Assembly (NCBI GenBank): GCA_023412665.1
Contig: JAEZCA010000035.1
Location: 248,001 to 312,000 of the forward strand
Direction of reading: 5' to 3'
Length of the DNA: 64,000 nt
Origin: Bacillota bacterium
GTDB lineage: Bacteria > Bacillota > Clostridia > Acetivibrionales > DTU013
The notes beneath the pieces are model-generated. The model saw only the letters and a list, made by a program, of their open reading frames with translations. It was not told the DNA's origin and ran no database searches. Made by a program: the position numbers and the translations under genes. Shown one piece after another: positions 16,803 to 25,613 of the stretch (its first letter is position 1; every line of letters starts with the position of its first letter).

Positions 16803-18119
16803 TCAGAACCTGTCCCTGCAGGCCCAGAGCCCCAGCGCCGGATTGCTGATATAGTATATTTCCTCTCCGTCATCCATTACATTGTAACCGTCCTTCAACT
16901 GCTTCGGGTCATAACGTTTCACAGTGTCCTCAAGAGACACATATTTGAAATTGGCACCCTCTGTCTCCTGCTTTGTCAGCCTTCCTGGCGCATATGTGAT
17001 GGAGAACCTGCCGTCGGATGAACCATGGATAAGGTGCGCCGCCACGGAGAGATTGTTTTTGAGATCCTCATTGTTTTTGCAAAGCTCCAGTACTTTTTCT
17101 CTTCCAACATAGCCATACTTCCGAATAAGTCTGTCATTTTCGTCGTCCTCTCCGAATTTCCTGACACCTGGCGCCAGCACCACCAGCTCTCCGTTATCGG
17201 CTATAGCCATCCTGGTTCTGTAAACAGCCTTGTTTCCAAGCCAGGTGCTTTTAAACTCCCTTTCATCCAGATAAACGACGACTTTATTAAGCGGTTTGTC
17301 AACAAAGATAATATTCTTCTGCTGGCTGAGTGAGACAGCCTCTTCGAATATCCTCCGGCTGCTGCCTGCAAACATGCCGTGTATCGTCACTTTGCCCTCG
17401 GCCTGTGTAGTTACAGTCAGCACATACATCAGCGGTATGGTATTCAAAAAATGCTCCTGTGCGTAGTCAAACACCTTTCGCACAGGCGAGTGATCGCGTC
17501 CCATGATCCTCTCGAGCCCATAAAAGGCTCCGAGCATATGGGACTGGTTGATCATGCTGCTGCCGCCGCAGCCAACAAATATATTCTTGCTGTAGTTCGC
17601 CATTCCTACGACTTCATGAGGCACGACCTGCCCGATCGAAATAATAAGGTCATGGGAGCCCTCTACGATCCGTCTGTTCACCTCAACGTCCACAGGCTCA
17701 GCAACAAGTCCCTCCGAGATTTCTTTCACATAGCCAGCCGGCACCTGGCCGATCCTGACCACATCATTCCTCCAGTTGTGCACGAGGAACGCATCATATG
17801 GTATGGCTCCTCCAAAAAACTCGTCGAGCTCCGAGGCAGTCATCGGCTCGTGGGTGCCAAGGGCAGGCAGGATATCAACATGGCAGAGCTCCTTGAGCAG
17901 CTCATAATAAATGGCTGTTATTTTTCCTGCGCCCGAATGCATCCTTGTAAAATCGGGGGGAATCAGCAGCACCCTTTTTAACCTGCCGTTGCTTTTTTCG
18001 CATTCGGAAATGCTCCGCTCCAGAACATCCCGGATCTCGCCTTCGTCTATGCCGCTTCCGCTCTTTTCTTTCACAATGATATCTTTGATATCTATTTTCT
18101 TCCTAAAAGAATCTACCAT
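16803..18119 (-). CDS. LarA-family nickel-dependent 2-hydroxyacid racemase/epimerase; candidate gluconate/mannonate 2-epimerase
   Basis: 438 aa from the ATG at 18117-18119 (AGGTGGG eight bases upstream; a GTG at 18131 sits too close to that site). The LarA catalytic positions look conserved: D and R in PPDFTRMHSG, His in ALGTHEP, His in VVPHEVVGM followed by the Lys of YSKNIF, and His in INQSHMLG. LarA carries a nickel pincer cofactor tethered to that Lys and moves a hydride at the alpha carbon of hydroxyacids. Members of this superfamily include a D-gluconate 2-epimerase. Here it sits between gnd and uxaC with no mannonate dehydratase gene in sight, so mannonate/gluconate interconversion is the best guess. 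larB/C/E cofactor genes are not in the window. Confidence 0.8.
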   Translation of the reverse strand: MVDSFRKKIDIKDIIVKEKSGSGIDEGEIRDVLERSISECEKSNGRLKRVLLIPPDFTRMHSGAGKITAIYYELLKELCHVDILPALGTHEPMTASELDEFFGGAIPYDAFLVHNWRNDVVRIGQVPAGYVKEISEGLVAEPVDVEVNRRIVEGSHDLIISIGQVVPHEVVGMANYSKNIFVGCGGSSMINQSHMLGAFYGLERIMGRDHSPVRKVFDYAQEHFLNTIPLMYVLTVTTQAEGKVTIHGMFAGSSRRIFEEAVSLSQQKNIIFVDKPLNKVVVYLDEREFKSTWLGNKAVYRTRMAIADNGELVVLAPGVRKFGEDDENDRLIRKYGYVGREKVLELCKNNEDLKNNLSVAAHLIHGSSDGRFSITYAPGRLTKQETEGANFKYVSLEDTVKRYDPKQLKDGYNVMDDGEEIYYISNPALGLWACRDRF

Positions 18120-18198
18120 CGCCGATCCCACCTCACGAAATTTTCCTTCACTGCTGTTATCCGCACCTGATACTAAAGCTTCTGCGCTAATATCACAA

Positions 18199-18225
18199 GA
18201 GCCCGGTAATTGTATTGCCGGGCTC
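18199..18225 (-). terminator. Hairpin between gnd and the LarA homologue
   Basis: GAGCCCGG and CCGGGCTC flank an AATTGTATT loop. The stem is strong but the T run is poor, so it may be a partial terminator, processing site or mRNA-stabilising structure inside the operon rather than a full stop. Confidence 0.5.
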
Positions 18226-18264
18226 CTGTCGCTAATGCTCCACTGTTTTCTTCATATAGCAATA

Positions 18265-19716
18265 TTACACAGTATATGTCGAAGCCGAAGTTTTTCCGCC
18301 ATGATCTGTCCAATTAAAGTGGAAGAATTCCCCTCGGGGCTTGTCGATGCGCTCATACGTATGGGCGCCGAAATAATCCCTCTGCGCCTGGAGCAGATTG
18401 GCGGGCAGACTTTCGCTCCTGTAGCTGTCAAAATATGAAACCGCGCTTGATATTGCCTGTACCGGTATACCTGCCGTCACTGCAGTTGCTACAACCTTGC
18501 GCCAATCCTCCTGGTAATTTTCAAGGATATCCTTGAAATATGGATCGAGCATAAGGTTGGCCAGCTCCGGATCATTATCGTAGGCTTCCTTGATCCTGTG
18601 GAGGAACTGGGCTCTGATGATGCAGCCTCCCCGGAATATCATCGCAATCCTGCCGTAATCGAGCTGCCAGCCGTATTCCTGGGCAGCGGCCTTCATCAGC
18701 GCAAAGCCCTGCGCATATGAACATATCTTACTGGCATAGAGGGCGCGTCTGACGGATTCAATTAATTCCTTCCTGTCACCGTCGAATTTATATGCCGCCG
18801 GCCCTTTGAGCACTTTGCCTGCTGCAACTCTTTCGTCCTTTATAGCGGACAGGCAGCGTGCAAAGACTGCCTCTGTGATGACCGGTGTAGCTATGCCCAG
18901 ATCCAGTGCGCTCTTGCTGGTCCATTTGCCGGTGCCCTTTTGGCCTGCCTTGTCCAGTATGACATCTACCATTGGCTTTCCGGTCTCAGGGTCCTTCTTG
19001 GAGAATATATCCCTTGTGATCTCGATGAGGTAGCTGTCAAGCTCTCCTTTATTCCATTCTGCGAAAACGTCATGCAGCTCTTCAGCAGACATTCCCAGTA
19101 CATTTTTCAGCAGTGAATATGCTTCACATATGAGCTGCATGTCACCATACTCAATACCATTATGCACCATCTTTACATAATGTCCTGCGCCGTCTGTCCC
19201 TATATATGTACAGCACGGGTCGCCGTTTACCTTTGCCGAAATGGCAGTGAGAATGGGTGCTACTATATCATAAACTTCCCTTTCTCCGCCCGGCATGATC
19301 GCAGGTCCCTTGAGAGCACCTTCTTCACCGCCGGAAACACCTGTGCCGATAAACCTATATCCCTGGGCCTCCAGCTCTTTGCTTCTCCTGATAGTATCAC
19401 CGTAGAAGGAATTGCCGGCGTCAATAATTATGTCTCCCTTGGAAATGTGCTCTTTGAGCTGCTCTATGGTATCATCAACCGGCTTGCCGGCCTTAACCAT
19501 TATAATGATCCTTCTTGGCGGCTTCAGTGATTCAACGAACTCTTCGATACTGTAAGTTCCGACAACATTTTTCCCCTTTGTTTCCTCCAGCATATCATCG
19601 GTTTTTTCTCTGGAACGGTTGTATACCGATACCGAGAAACCTCTGCTTTCAATATTCAGGGCCAGATTCTTGCCCATAACCGCAAGGCCTATCACGCCTA
19701 TATCCTGTTTACTCAT
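18265..19716 (-). CDS. gnd: 6-phosphogluconate dehydrogenase (decarboxylating)
   Basis: 483 aa. Oxidises 6-phosphogluconate to ribulose 5-phosphate plus CO2. The N-terminus IGVIGLAVMGKNLALNIESRGFSV is the dinucleotide fold, with NRSREKTD after beta-2 pointing to NADP. Substrate-site signatures GVSGGEEGALKGPAIMPGG and MVHNGIEYGDMQ are intact, as is the C-terminal tail HFNWTDHGGKTSASTY. Length equals that of full oxidative-pathway Gnd. AAGGAG precedes the ATG. Its presence inside a hexuronate operon is unusual and is the main argument for a route through gluconate. Confidence 0.96.
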   Translation of the reverse strand: MSKQDIGVIGLAVMGKNLALNIESRGFSVSVYNRSREKTDDMLEETKGKNVVGTYSIEEFVESLKPPRRIIIMVKAGKPVDDTIEQLKEHISKGDIIIDAGNSFYGDTIRRSKELEAQGYRFIGTGVSGGEEGALKGPAIMPGGEREVYDIVAPILTAISAKVNGDPCCTYIGTDGAGHYVKMVHNGIEYGDMQLICEAYSLLKNVLGMSAEELHDVFAEWNKGELDSYLIEITRDIFSKKDPETGKPMVDVILDKAGQKGTGKWTSKSALDLGIATPVITEAVFARCLSAIKDERVAAGKVLKGPAAYKFDGDRKELIESVRRALYASKICSYAQGFALMKAAAQEYGWQLDYGRIAMIFRGGCIIRAQFLHRIKEAYDNDPELANLMLDPYFKDILENYQEDWRKVVATAVTAGIPVQAISSAVSYFDSYRSESLPANLLQAQRDYFGAHTYERIDKPRGEFFHFNWTDHGGKTSASTYTV

Positions 19717-19853
19717 ACCTGTTCACTCCTTAAATTGATATCCTTTTTTATCATAGCTCCGATCCGCCCGACCCACTTCCGGGTACCATTGCCAGCAGGT
19801 CAAAGCCTCTTATCATACATAGCCGCTCCCGGCAATGAGCTGCATCACTCCCG

Positions 19854-20675
19854 TCAAACTCCCGAGAATGCCGAAAATCCTCCATCCACCGGTACTACTA
19901 TGCCCGTGACGAACTTCGACGCATCCGAACACAGCCATACAAGCGTCCCCACAAGATCCTCCGGCTGCCCGAGCCTGCCCATTGGAGTGTGCTCGACTAT
20001 CGTCTTTCCTCTCGGTGTAAATTCACCTGTCTCAGGACTGGTCAGCAGGTACCGGTTCTGCTCTGTCAGGAAAAAGCCCGGGGCTATGGCATTGACCCTT
20101 ACCTTGTCTCCGTACTGCTTTGCAAGGTCTGTCGAGAGCCACTGCGTAAAATTGCTCACTGCCGCCTTGGCAGCAGAATAGCCGGGTATGCGGGTCAACG
20201 GCCTGAAAGAGTTCATCGATGAAATGTTGATAATAACACCTCCGTTTTCATTCTTTACCATTTCCCTGCCGAATACTTGAGTCGGCAGCACTGCACCTGC
20301 CATAAGGTTAAGCCTTACGACCTTTTCCAGAACATCGCCGTTTAAGTCAAAAAATGAAACCTCGTCCGATGTTGTAGCTGCTTTCATATTCCCGCCTACC
20401 GCATTGACGAGTATGTCAACTCTTCCAAAATCACTGAAAATATCCTTTGCTGCCGATCTGATGCTTTCGGGGTCCATTGCGTCTATCTTGTACGCTTTTG
20501 CTGCCGACGCGCCCTTGGGCATCGCATCAACAACAGCCTGAGCTCTTTCCGGATCAAGATCACAGACGGCCACATCCGCTCCCGCGTCCAGAAGTCCCTT
20601 TGCCATAGCAGCGCCCAGTACGCCCCCGCCTCCGAGCAATACAGCTTTCTTTCCTGTCAGACTGAACAAATTCAT
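19854..20675 (-). CDS. SDR-family fructuronate reductase (D-mannonate oxidoreductase)
   Basis: 273 aa from the ATG at 20673-20675 (AGGAG six bases upstream). Short-chain dehydrogenase: cofactor loop LLGGGGVLGAAMA, NAVGGN, and catalytic Ser plus Y-x3-K in YSAAKAAVSNF. The long insert ending in FLTEQNRYLLTSPETGEFTPRGK is typical of the Bacillus YjmF/UxuB type that converts D-fructuronate to D-mannonate with NADH. It is the first gene of the hexuronate operon, upstream of gnd, and complements uxaC. Assignment to mannonate rather than another polyol acid is inference. Confidence 0.8.
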   Translation of the reverse strand: MNLFSLTGKKAVLLGGGGVLGAAMAKGLLDAGADVAVCDLDPERAQAVVDAMPKGASAAKAYKIDAMDPESIRSAAKDIFSDFGRVDILVNAVGGNMKAATTSDEVSFFDLNGDVLEKVVRLNLMAGAVLPTQVFGREMVKNENGGVIINISSMNSFRPLTRIPGYSAAKAAVSNFTQWLSTDLAKQYGDKVRVNAIAPGFFLTEQNRYLLTSPETGEFTPRGKTIVEHTPMGRLGQPEDLVGTLVWLCSDASKFVTGIVVPVDGGFSAFSGV

Positions 20676-21012
20676 ATTTTCTCCTCGCATTTCTCTTTAT
20701 ATATTTTACCCTTTAATCAGCGTCTCAAATAATGTTCGCTCATATAAGGCCGCTATGCCGAATTATGGACAAACCAGCCCACATGCTAACATTATAGAAT
20801 ACTATACGGCATTATTCCTTGCTTTAATTGCTTGATATCATGTAAATATTGCTCTATGGCGCCATCCTCATTGAAAAAACCACTATGCTGTATTAATATA
20901 TAGAATGTTCACAAGTATTAGTGGTATATGACATCAGGAGACGATCCTGCCCAGGATCGCTTCCCTGCCCGAACACAGCTGAAATAGAATAAAATACCGG
21001 GAGGTAAGGAAA
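20676..21012. promoter_or_regulatory. Divergent control region between the hexuronate operon and PfkB kinase
   Basis: 337 bp without a gene. It holds a plus-strand promoter (next entry) and a minus-strand TATAAT near 20792 without a good -35, suggesting activator dependence. Two inverted repeats are visible: TATAGAATACTATA (about 20795-20808) beside the minus -10, and a perfect 8-bp repeat CGATCCTG/CAGGATCG (20942-20959) in the kinase leader. They could be operators for a hexuronate regulator, but no regulator gene is adjacent. Confidence 0.5.
20871..20899 (+). promoter_or_regulatory. Candidate promoter of PfkB kinase
   Basis: TTGAAA (20871-20876) and TAATAT (20894-20899) with a 17-bp spacer, about 110 bp before the kinase ATG. 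Confidence 0.5.
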
Positions 21013-22086
21013 ATGCAATTGAAAAACGATTGTACATATTCGCTCGTGATGCCAACCAGCATAGGTGTGAGAATAACACCCTTCAACCGTCAGCCTGTTC
21101 ACACGGGCAACCTGTTCACAATGCAAGCAACCAGCGCGGAGTCGAACGTTGGCAATATAGCAGCCTCGCTTGGAATGAGAGTCAAGCTGCTTACGACATT
21201 TGTAAAGAACAGCGAGATCGCGCAATATATAAAAAGCGAGCTGCGCAGGCGCAACATTGAATTTGAAGGGCCGGAAGTTCCGCAGGGAGGTCCCTGGGGC
21301 TACAGACACCAGTTCAATATCGCAGACAGCGGCTATGGTATGAGGGGCCCCCGCGTTTTAAATGATCGTGCCGGTGAAGTCGGACGCACATTGAATGCCA
21401 AGGATTTTGACATAGACAGGATATTTGGAAAGGAAGGCGTTGCAATCCTGCACCTGTCCGGACTGATCGCTGCCCTGTCCCATGATACGAGCCAATTCTG
21501 CCTTGAGCTGGCAAAGGCGGCCAAGGAGCACGGAACAAAGGTAAGCTTCGATCTCAACTACAGAGCCTCCTTCTGGGTTGACCGTGAAGAAGAGCTTCGT
21601 GACACCTTCTCGCAGATAGCAGCCCTTTCTGATATATTAATCGGCAATGAGGAGGATTTCCAGCTGGCACTGGGCATAGAAGGCCCTGAAGCAGGAGGCA
21701 GCGGCATTACTAAAAAAATTGATGGCTTCAAGCTTATGATCGGCCGGGTAAAAGAAGCATATCCGAATGTATCTGTATTTGCAACGACACTCCGGCAGGT
21801 GATAAGTGCAAATACTCACCTCTGGGGCAACATAATGCTTTATAACAACGACTGGTATGTGATCGAACCCCGCGAGATACCTGTATATGACCGCATCGGC
21901 GGTGGTGACGGGTTTGTCGGTGGTCTGCTCTATGCCATACTGAAGGGCTGGGAGCCTGAAAAATGGCCGCAGTTCGGCTGGGCAACAGGCGCGCTTGTCA
22001 CAACAGTTGCTGAGGATTACGGACAGCCTGTTGATGAAGCTCAGGTCTGGAGTATTTACGAAGGAAATGCACGGGTAAAAAGGTGA
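21013..22086 (+). CDS. PfkB-family sugar kinase (2-keto-3-deoxygluconate or gluconate kinase candidate)
   Basis: 357 aa. Ribokinase/PfkB fold: N-terminal AESNVGNIAASLGM (sugar-binding), SFDLNYRASFW and ILIGNEEDFQLALG in the middle. The C-terminal catalytic box is RIGGGDGFVGGLLYAIL, in which the usual G-A-G-D is G-G-G-D; the catalytic Asp is kept. KdgK-type kinases phosphorylate 2-keto-3-deoxygluconate. No mannonate dehydratase is nearby to supply that substrate, so gluconate is an alternative. It is divergent from the hexuronate operon. GGGAGG precedes the ATG. Confidence 0.8.
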   Translation: MQLKNDCTYSLVMPTSIGVRITPFNRQPVHTGNLFTMQATSAESNVGNIAASLGMRVKLLTTFVKNSEIAQYIKSELRRRNIEFEGPEVPQGGPWGYRHQFNIADSGYGMRGPRVLNDRAGEVGRTLNAKDFDIDRIFGKEGVAILHLSGLIAALSHDTSQFCLELAKAAKEHGTKVSFDLNYRASFWVDREEELRDTFSQIAALSDILIGNEEDFQLALGIEGPEAGGSGITKKIDGFKLMIGRVKEAYPNVSVFATTLRQVISANTHLWGNIMLYNNDWYVIEPREIPVYDRIGGGDGFVGGLLYAILKGWEPEKWPQFGWATGALVTTVAEDYGQPVDEAQVWSIYEGNARVKR

Positions 22087-22099
22087 GATAACGATAAAG

Positions 22100-22147
22100 C
22101 CCCCGGTTCGGCTGCCTCTCAAAACAGAGCATCCAAACCGGGGGTAT
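22100..22147. terminator. Bidirectional terminator between PfkB kinase and deacetylase
   Basis: CCCCCGGTT and AACCGGGGG are separated by a long loop, with a T-rich end on the plus side. It serves two convergent genes. Confidence 0.75.
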
Positions 22148-22150
22148 TCT

Positions 22151-22948
22151 TTACAGCCTGACGGTTTGCCCTGCCCCTATCTTAACAGGTTCACCCTCCA
22201 CGCCTATCCATACCGGTGTCGCAGAAGGATTGCTCACGATCCTGCAATCAACGCTGAACCTTAATCCTTTAATAGCCTTTATGTAGTCCATGATTTCAAT
22301 ATTTGTGGCGTACCACACTGATTCGTCACCTGAGACCGCCTTACAGAATTCCTCTATCAGCTCCCAGTTATTCTCCCTGTCGAACTCAAAGCTGTGGCCC
22401 CATACATACAACAGCGGCATCTTGGCCCAAGACAGGAGGTTTTTGAATACTTTAGCCTTCTCCATAAGATTCTGGCCATGATGGCAGGTAGGGTGCCATG
22501 CCATGAAATTGTCGGGCAGCTGGAACCCCCCGTGAGAATTTACCGTCCTTGAATACTCTATTCCCATGCCGGGCAACGTTGTCATCAGCTCATTGCTGTA
22601 GGCACCGAAGGGATAAGACATGCCGCGCACAGGGTAGCCCGCCAGAGCTTCAAGCCTTCTCCTGTCCTCCATCATCTCAGATGCAGCTATATCTGCAGGA
22701 ATCGCGGTCAGATACGGATGTGTCACAGAGTGAGCCGATATTTCATGCCCCTTGTAAAGCTCGCTGACCTCGGAAGCCTTTACGAAAATATCACCGTCCA
22801 GCATGCCTGAATTCAGGTGAAACGTCCCTCTTATACCATACCTGTTGAATATCTCCACAAGCCTTCTGTCAAATACCTGGCCGTCGTCATAGCTCATTGT
22901 CAGCGCTTTTTTCCTGCCCTCCGGATAATAAATAAAAGATATGTTCAC
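22151..22948 (-). CDS. Polysaccharide deacetylase (NodB domain) family protein
   Basis: About 265 aa from the GTG at 22946-22948, chosen because AAGGAG lies nine bases upstream. NodB motifs: TMSYDDG (metal-binding and catalytic Asp pair), HSVTHPYL (H-x3-H metal site), MSYPFGAYS, and a late WGHSFEF. No signal peptide is seen, so it may act in the cytoplasm or be released another way. These enzymes remove acetyl groups from N-acetylglucosamine or related sugars. The C-terminal 40 residues look like a small beta domain. The substrate is unknown. Confidence 0.85.
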   Translation of the reverse strand: MNISFIYYPEGRKKALTMSYDDGQVFDRRLVEIFNRYGIRGTFHLNSGMLDGDIFVKASEVSELYKGHEISAHSVTHPYLTAIPADIAASEMMEDRRRLEALAGYPVRGMSYPFGAYSNELMTTLPGMGIEYSRTVNSHGGFQLPDNFMAWHPTCHHGQNLMEKAKVFKNLLSWAKMPLLYVWGHSFEFDRENNWELIEEFCKAVSGDESVWYATNIEIMDYIKAIKGLRFSVDCRIVSNPSATPVWIGVEGEPVKIGAGQTVRL

Positions 22949-23017
22949 CAATACCATCTCCTTATGTATATTCAATTTGATCCATTTATTTCAGCGGACA
23001 GAATCATCCGCCATAAT

Positions 23018-23461
23018 TTACGTCTTTTGCGGTTTCCTGCGAACAATTCCGACAGCAAACGACCCGACCGCTGCCCCGGCGCTGTCTATAAGAACATCTG
23101 TAAGCTGGCCGCTTCTGCCAGGTACAAAAAGCTGGTGTATCTCATCTGAAACTGCATAAAGAACACATACGATCAATGCTGCAGCTATCCCCTTGAAACC
23201 TCGGACACCACTGCTGCACAATGCATTAACTGTTAATGCCCCCAGCACCAGATATACTAAAAAATGTGCATTTTTTCTCACAACATGATTCATGCTCTCT
23301 GCAACTAATCCTAAACCCGGAATAACTTTTTCAACAGCTTTCACGATTTTTTCCGTAATCCCTGTACTCAGTTGATTAGACTGCTCTGCGACCTGGGCTG
23401 AAAATAAAAAGATCAGCGCCATCCATAGTATAACAGCTGCCCAGGGCAATATATTGCGCAT
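23018..23461 (-). CDS. VanZ-like membrane protein
   Basis: 147 aa with four hydrophobic segments. Signature segments: WMALIFLFSAQVAEQS after helix 1, RKNAHFLVYLVLGALT, and YAVSDEIHQLFVPGRSGQLTDVLIDSAGAAVG, the conserved E-x-x-Q-x4-R-x3-D pattern of VanZ-like proteins. VanZ gives low-level teicoplanin resistance in enterococci; most homologues have no known role. It should not be read as a resistance gene here. Confidence 0.9.
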   Translation of the reverse strand: MRNILPWAAVILWMALIFLFSAQVAEQSNQLSTGITEKIVKAVEKVIPGLGLVAESMNHVVRKNAHFLVYLVLGALTVNALCSSGVRGFKGIAAALIVCVLYAVSDEIHQLFVPGRSGQLTDVLIDSAGAAVGSFAVGIVRRKPQKT

Positions 23462-23528
23462 TGTGTTTCGTTATCCTTTCCTGTAGCTTGCTTCCTTATG
23501 ATTATATCATAAAACATCGGGGTCAAGC

Positions 23529-23627
23529 TTAAAAATTCCCTCTTCCTGATCCCCAATCCGGGGCCGTAATCCTTTCCGGATAGACTCCAAGTGAAACGGC
23601 AGCCTGTACAAATTCCGGGTTGGCCAT
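23529..23627 (-). CDS. Possible 32-residue small protein
   Basis: An ATG at 23625-23627 with GGAAAGG at suitable distance opens a frame MANPEFVQAAVSLGVYPERI... ending in GSGRGNF. It lies in the 226-bp gap between the L,D-transpeptidase and vanZ-like genes, same strand. Composition is protein-like with no low complexity. I recognise no family and cannot exclude chance. Confidence 0.3.
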   Translation of the reverse strand: MANPEFVQAAVSLGVYPERITAPDWGSGRGNF

Positions 23628-23687
23628 AACACCTTTCCAAGTCAACCTGATATTCGAAAATCGTTTCGATAACTACAAGATTTGTAA

Positions 23688-24389
23688 CTATTCAAACTCA
23701 CGGAACCCCATTTTGAGCCATGTTTCCATATCTATCGTATTGCGGGCCTCGAGGCCGCTGTCTCGCTGGAATTGGTGGACGGCCTTTTTCATACTGTCCT
23801 CATATATGCCGTCCAGAGGACCGTTATAGTAGCCAAGCTGCTTGAGCCGCCGCTGTATGACAAGCACATCGGCCCCCCTGTCTCCAGGATTTATCTCATC
23901 GAAACGCCTTCCGAACGGTCCGAACTGGCCATTGACGATAACCACCTCTGTACCGACGGAAACAAGACTATATAGTTCCGCCACATCATCATTGAACATG
24001 CGTATGCAGCCATGGCTGGCTGCGGAACCGATCGAGCCGCTTTCATTTGTTCCATGGATGCCATACGTCCCCCAGGGTACATCGAGCCCCAGCCACCTGC
24101 CGCCAAAGCCCTCACCCCAGTCGCTCTTCTCTACTATCGTCCAGCGTCCCAGCGGCGACGGCAGACCGGACTTACCCGAGGCTATCCTGTACTCCTTCAC
24201 ACACTCGTTGCCGTCGAGAAGGTACAGTGTCTTATCCTCTATCTCAATATAAATGGTATACTCTCTTTTATCACCTAAAGCAGACGTGTCTGATAACATT
24301 TCCTCTTTTACATCAATAAAGATCTGCGTAACCGATAAAGCTGATATAACAGCCAGAAAATATATCAAACAAATCCTGAGCCTGTTCAA
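23688..24389 (-). CDS. L,D-transpeptidase (YkuD) with peptidoglycan-binding domain
   Basis: About 233 aa from a TTG at 24387-24389 with GGGGGG upstream. An N-terminal membrane anchor (LRICLIYFLAVISALSV) precedes a YkuD domain at about 42-165. Its catalytic box is HGTNESGSIGSAASHGCIRM, with the essential S-H-G-C-x-R. A PG_binding_1 repeat follows (GDRGADVLVIQRRLKQLGYY to MKKAVHQFQRD). The enzyme makes 3-3 cross-links or attaches proteins to peptidoglycan outside the membrane. A GTG at 24398 is too near the ribosome site. Confidence 0.92.
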   Translation of the reverse strand: MNRLRICLIYFLAVISALSVTQIFIDVKEEMLSDTSALGDKREYTIYIEIEDKTLYLLDGNECVKEYRIASGKSGLPSPLGRWTIVEKSDWGEGFGGRWLGLDVPWGTYGIHGTNESGSIGSAASHGCIRMFNDDVAELYSLVSVGTEVVIVNGQFGPFGRRFDEINPGDRGADVLVIQRRLKQLGYYNGPLDGIYEDSMKKAVHQFQRDSGLEARNTIDMETWLKMGFREFE

Positions 24390-24582
24390 TATGAACACCC
24401 CCCGTAAAAAGACAAATGCACAGGATCTGATACATCAAGTATATTGCACCAATTATCTATATGCTGTGGGATTTGACTTTATAATAATGGCATATGCACA
24501 CATAAAGTCAAAAAATATTAACAGTGGACGCAAAATGTTATTAGTACTAAAATGAAATAAAAACACAGAGGGGATCGACAAT

Positions 24583-25599
24583 ATGTACAGCTTTATGAAT
24601 GATTACAGCGAAGGAGCACATCCCAGAATATTAAAAGCGCTGGCTGAAATAAATGGCGAGCAGTTCGAAGGTTACGGAGCAGACCGGATATCTAAGGAAG
24701 CTGTTGAGCTGATCAGAAAATTAATAAATAATGATAATGCAGATGTTCACTTCATATCAGGCGGTACATTGACAAACCTCACTGCGATATCAGCCTTTCT
24801 AAGGCCTCATGAAGCTGTGATTTCCGCATCAACAGGGCACATCAACATTCATGAAACAGGGGCGATAGAGGCGACAGGACACAAAATCATATTACTGGAA
24901 TCAAATAATGGGAAAATAACTGCAGAGCAGGTTAAAAAAGCATTCGAAGCACACACCGACGAGCACATGGTAAAGCCAAGGCTGGTCTATATATCAAACT
25001 CTACTGAGATAGGAACAGTATATAAGAAATCTGAGCTGGAACAGCTTGGCAAGGTATGCAGAGAGTTTGGCATGCTGCTATATGTAGATGGGGCAAGGCT
25101 TGGAGCGGCCTTGTGCTCTGATGAAAATGACATCAGTATGTCGGACCTTGGCAGGCTGGCAGACTCGTTTTATATAGGAGGCACTAAAAACGGAGCACTT
25201 CTTGGAGAAGCACTGGTTATCTGTAATGACATGCTAAAAGAGGAATTCAGGTTCCACATAAAGCAAAAAGGCGGATTGATGGCTAAGGGCTGGGTCATTG
25301 GACTGCAATTTGCTGAATTACTTAAGGACGGCCTCTATTTTGATCTGGCGGGACATTCGAACAGGATGGCCGGCAAACTCAAGGAGGGTATCGCTTCACT
25401 GGGTTATGAATTTCTGTCAAAATCACCAACAAATCAAATATTCCCTATATTGCCCAATACCGTTATCAAAAGACTCCAGGAAAATCACATGTTCCATATC
25501 TGGTCGAAATGCAGTGATGATGCCTCTGCAATAAGACTTGTAACTTCATGGGCTGCAAGGGATGAAATGATCGATGCTTTTTTAAATGATCTAAAATAA
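24583..25599 (+). CDS. Low-specificity threonine aldolase / beta-eliminating lyase family
   Basis: 338 aa PLP enzyme. It begins YSFMNDYSEGAHPRILKAL, the family start (D-x-x-G). HFISGGTLTNLTAISA is the cofactor phosphate loop, and DGARLGAAL supplies the PLP-binding Asp and Arg. The Schiff-base Lys is in YIGGTKNGALLGEA. Threonine aldolase cleaves L-threonine to glycine and acetaldehyde; side activity on other beta-hydroxy amino acids is common. It is a monocistronic gene, convergent with the GGDEF-EAL gene. GAGGGG precedes the ATG. Confidence 0.88.
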   Translation: MYSFMNDYSEGAHPRILKALAEINGEQFEGYGADRISKEAVELIRKLINNDNADVHFISGGTLTNLTAISAFLRPHEAVISASTGHINIHETGAIEATGHKIILLESNNGKITAEQVKKAFEAHTDEHMVKPRLVYISNSTEIGTVYKKSELEQLGKVCREFGMLLYVDGARLGAALCSDENDISMSDLGRLADSFYIGGTKNGALLGEALVICNDMLKEEFRFHIKQKGGLMAKGWVIGLQFAELLKDGLYFDLAGHSNRMAGKLKEGIASLGYEFLSKSPTNQIFPILPNTVIKRLQENHMFHIWSKCSDDASAIRLVTSWAARDEMIDAFLNDLK

Positions 25600-25613
25600 G
25601 GTACTGAGCACCA

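Noticed and set aside
23018..23461. VanZ-like gene as a glycopeptide resistance determinant
   Set aside because: No vanH/A/X genes are present; VanZ-like proteins are common in Bacillota without such a role.
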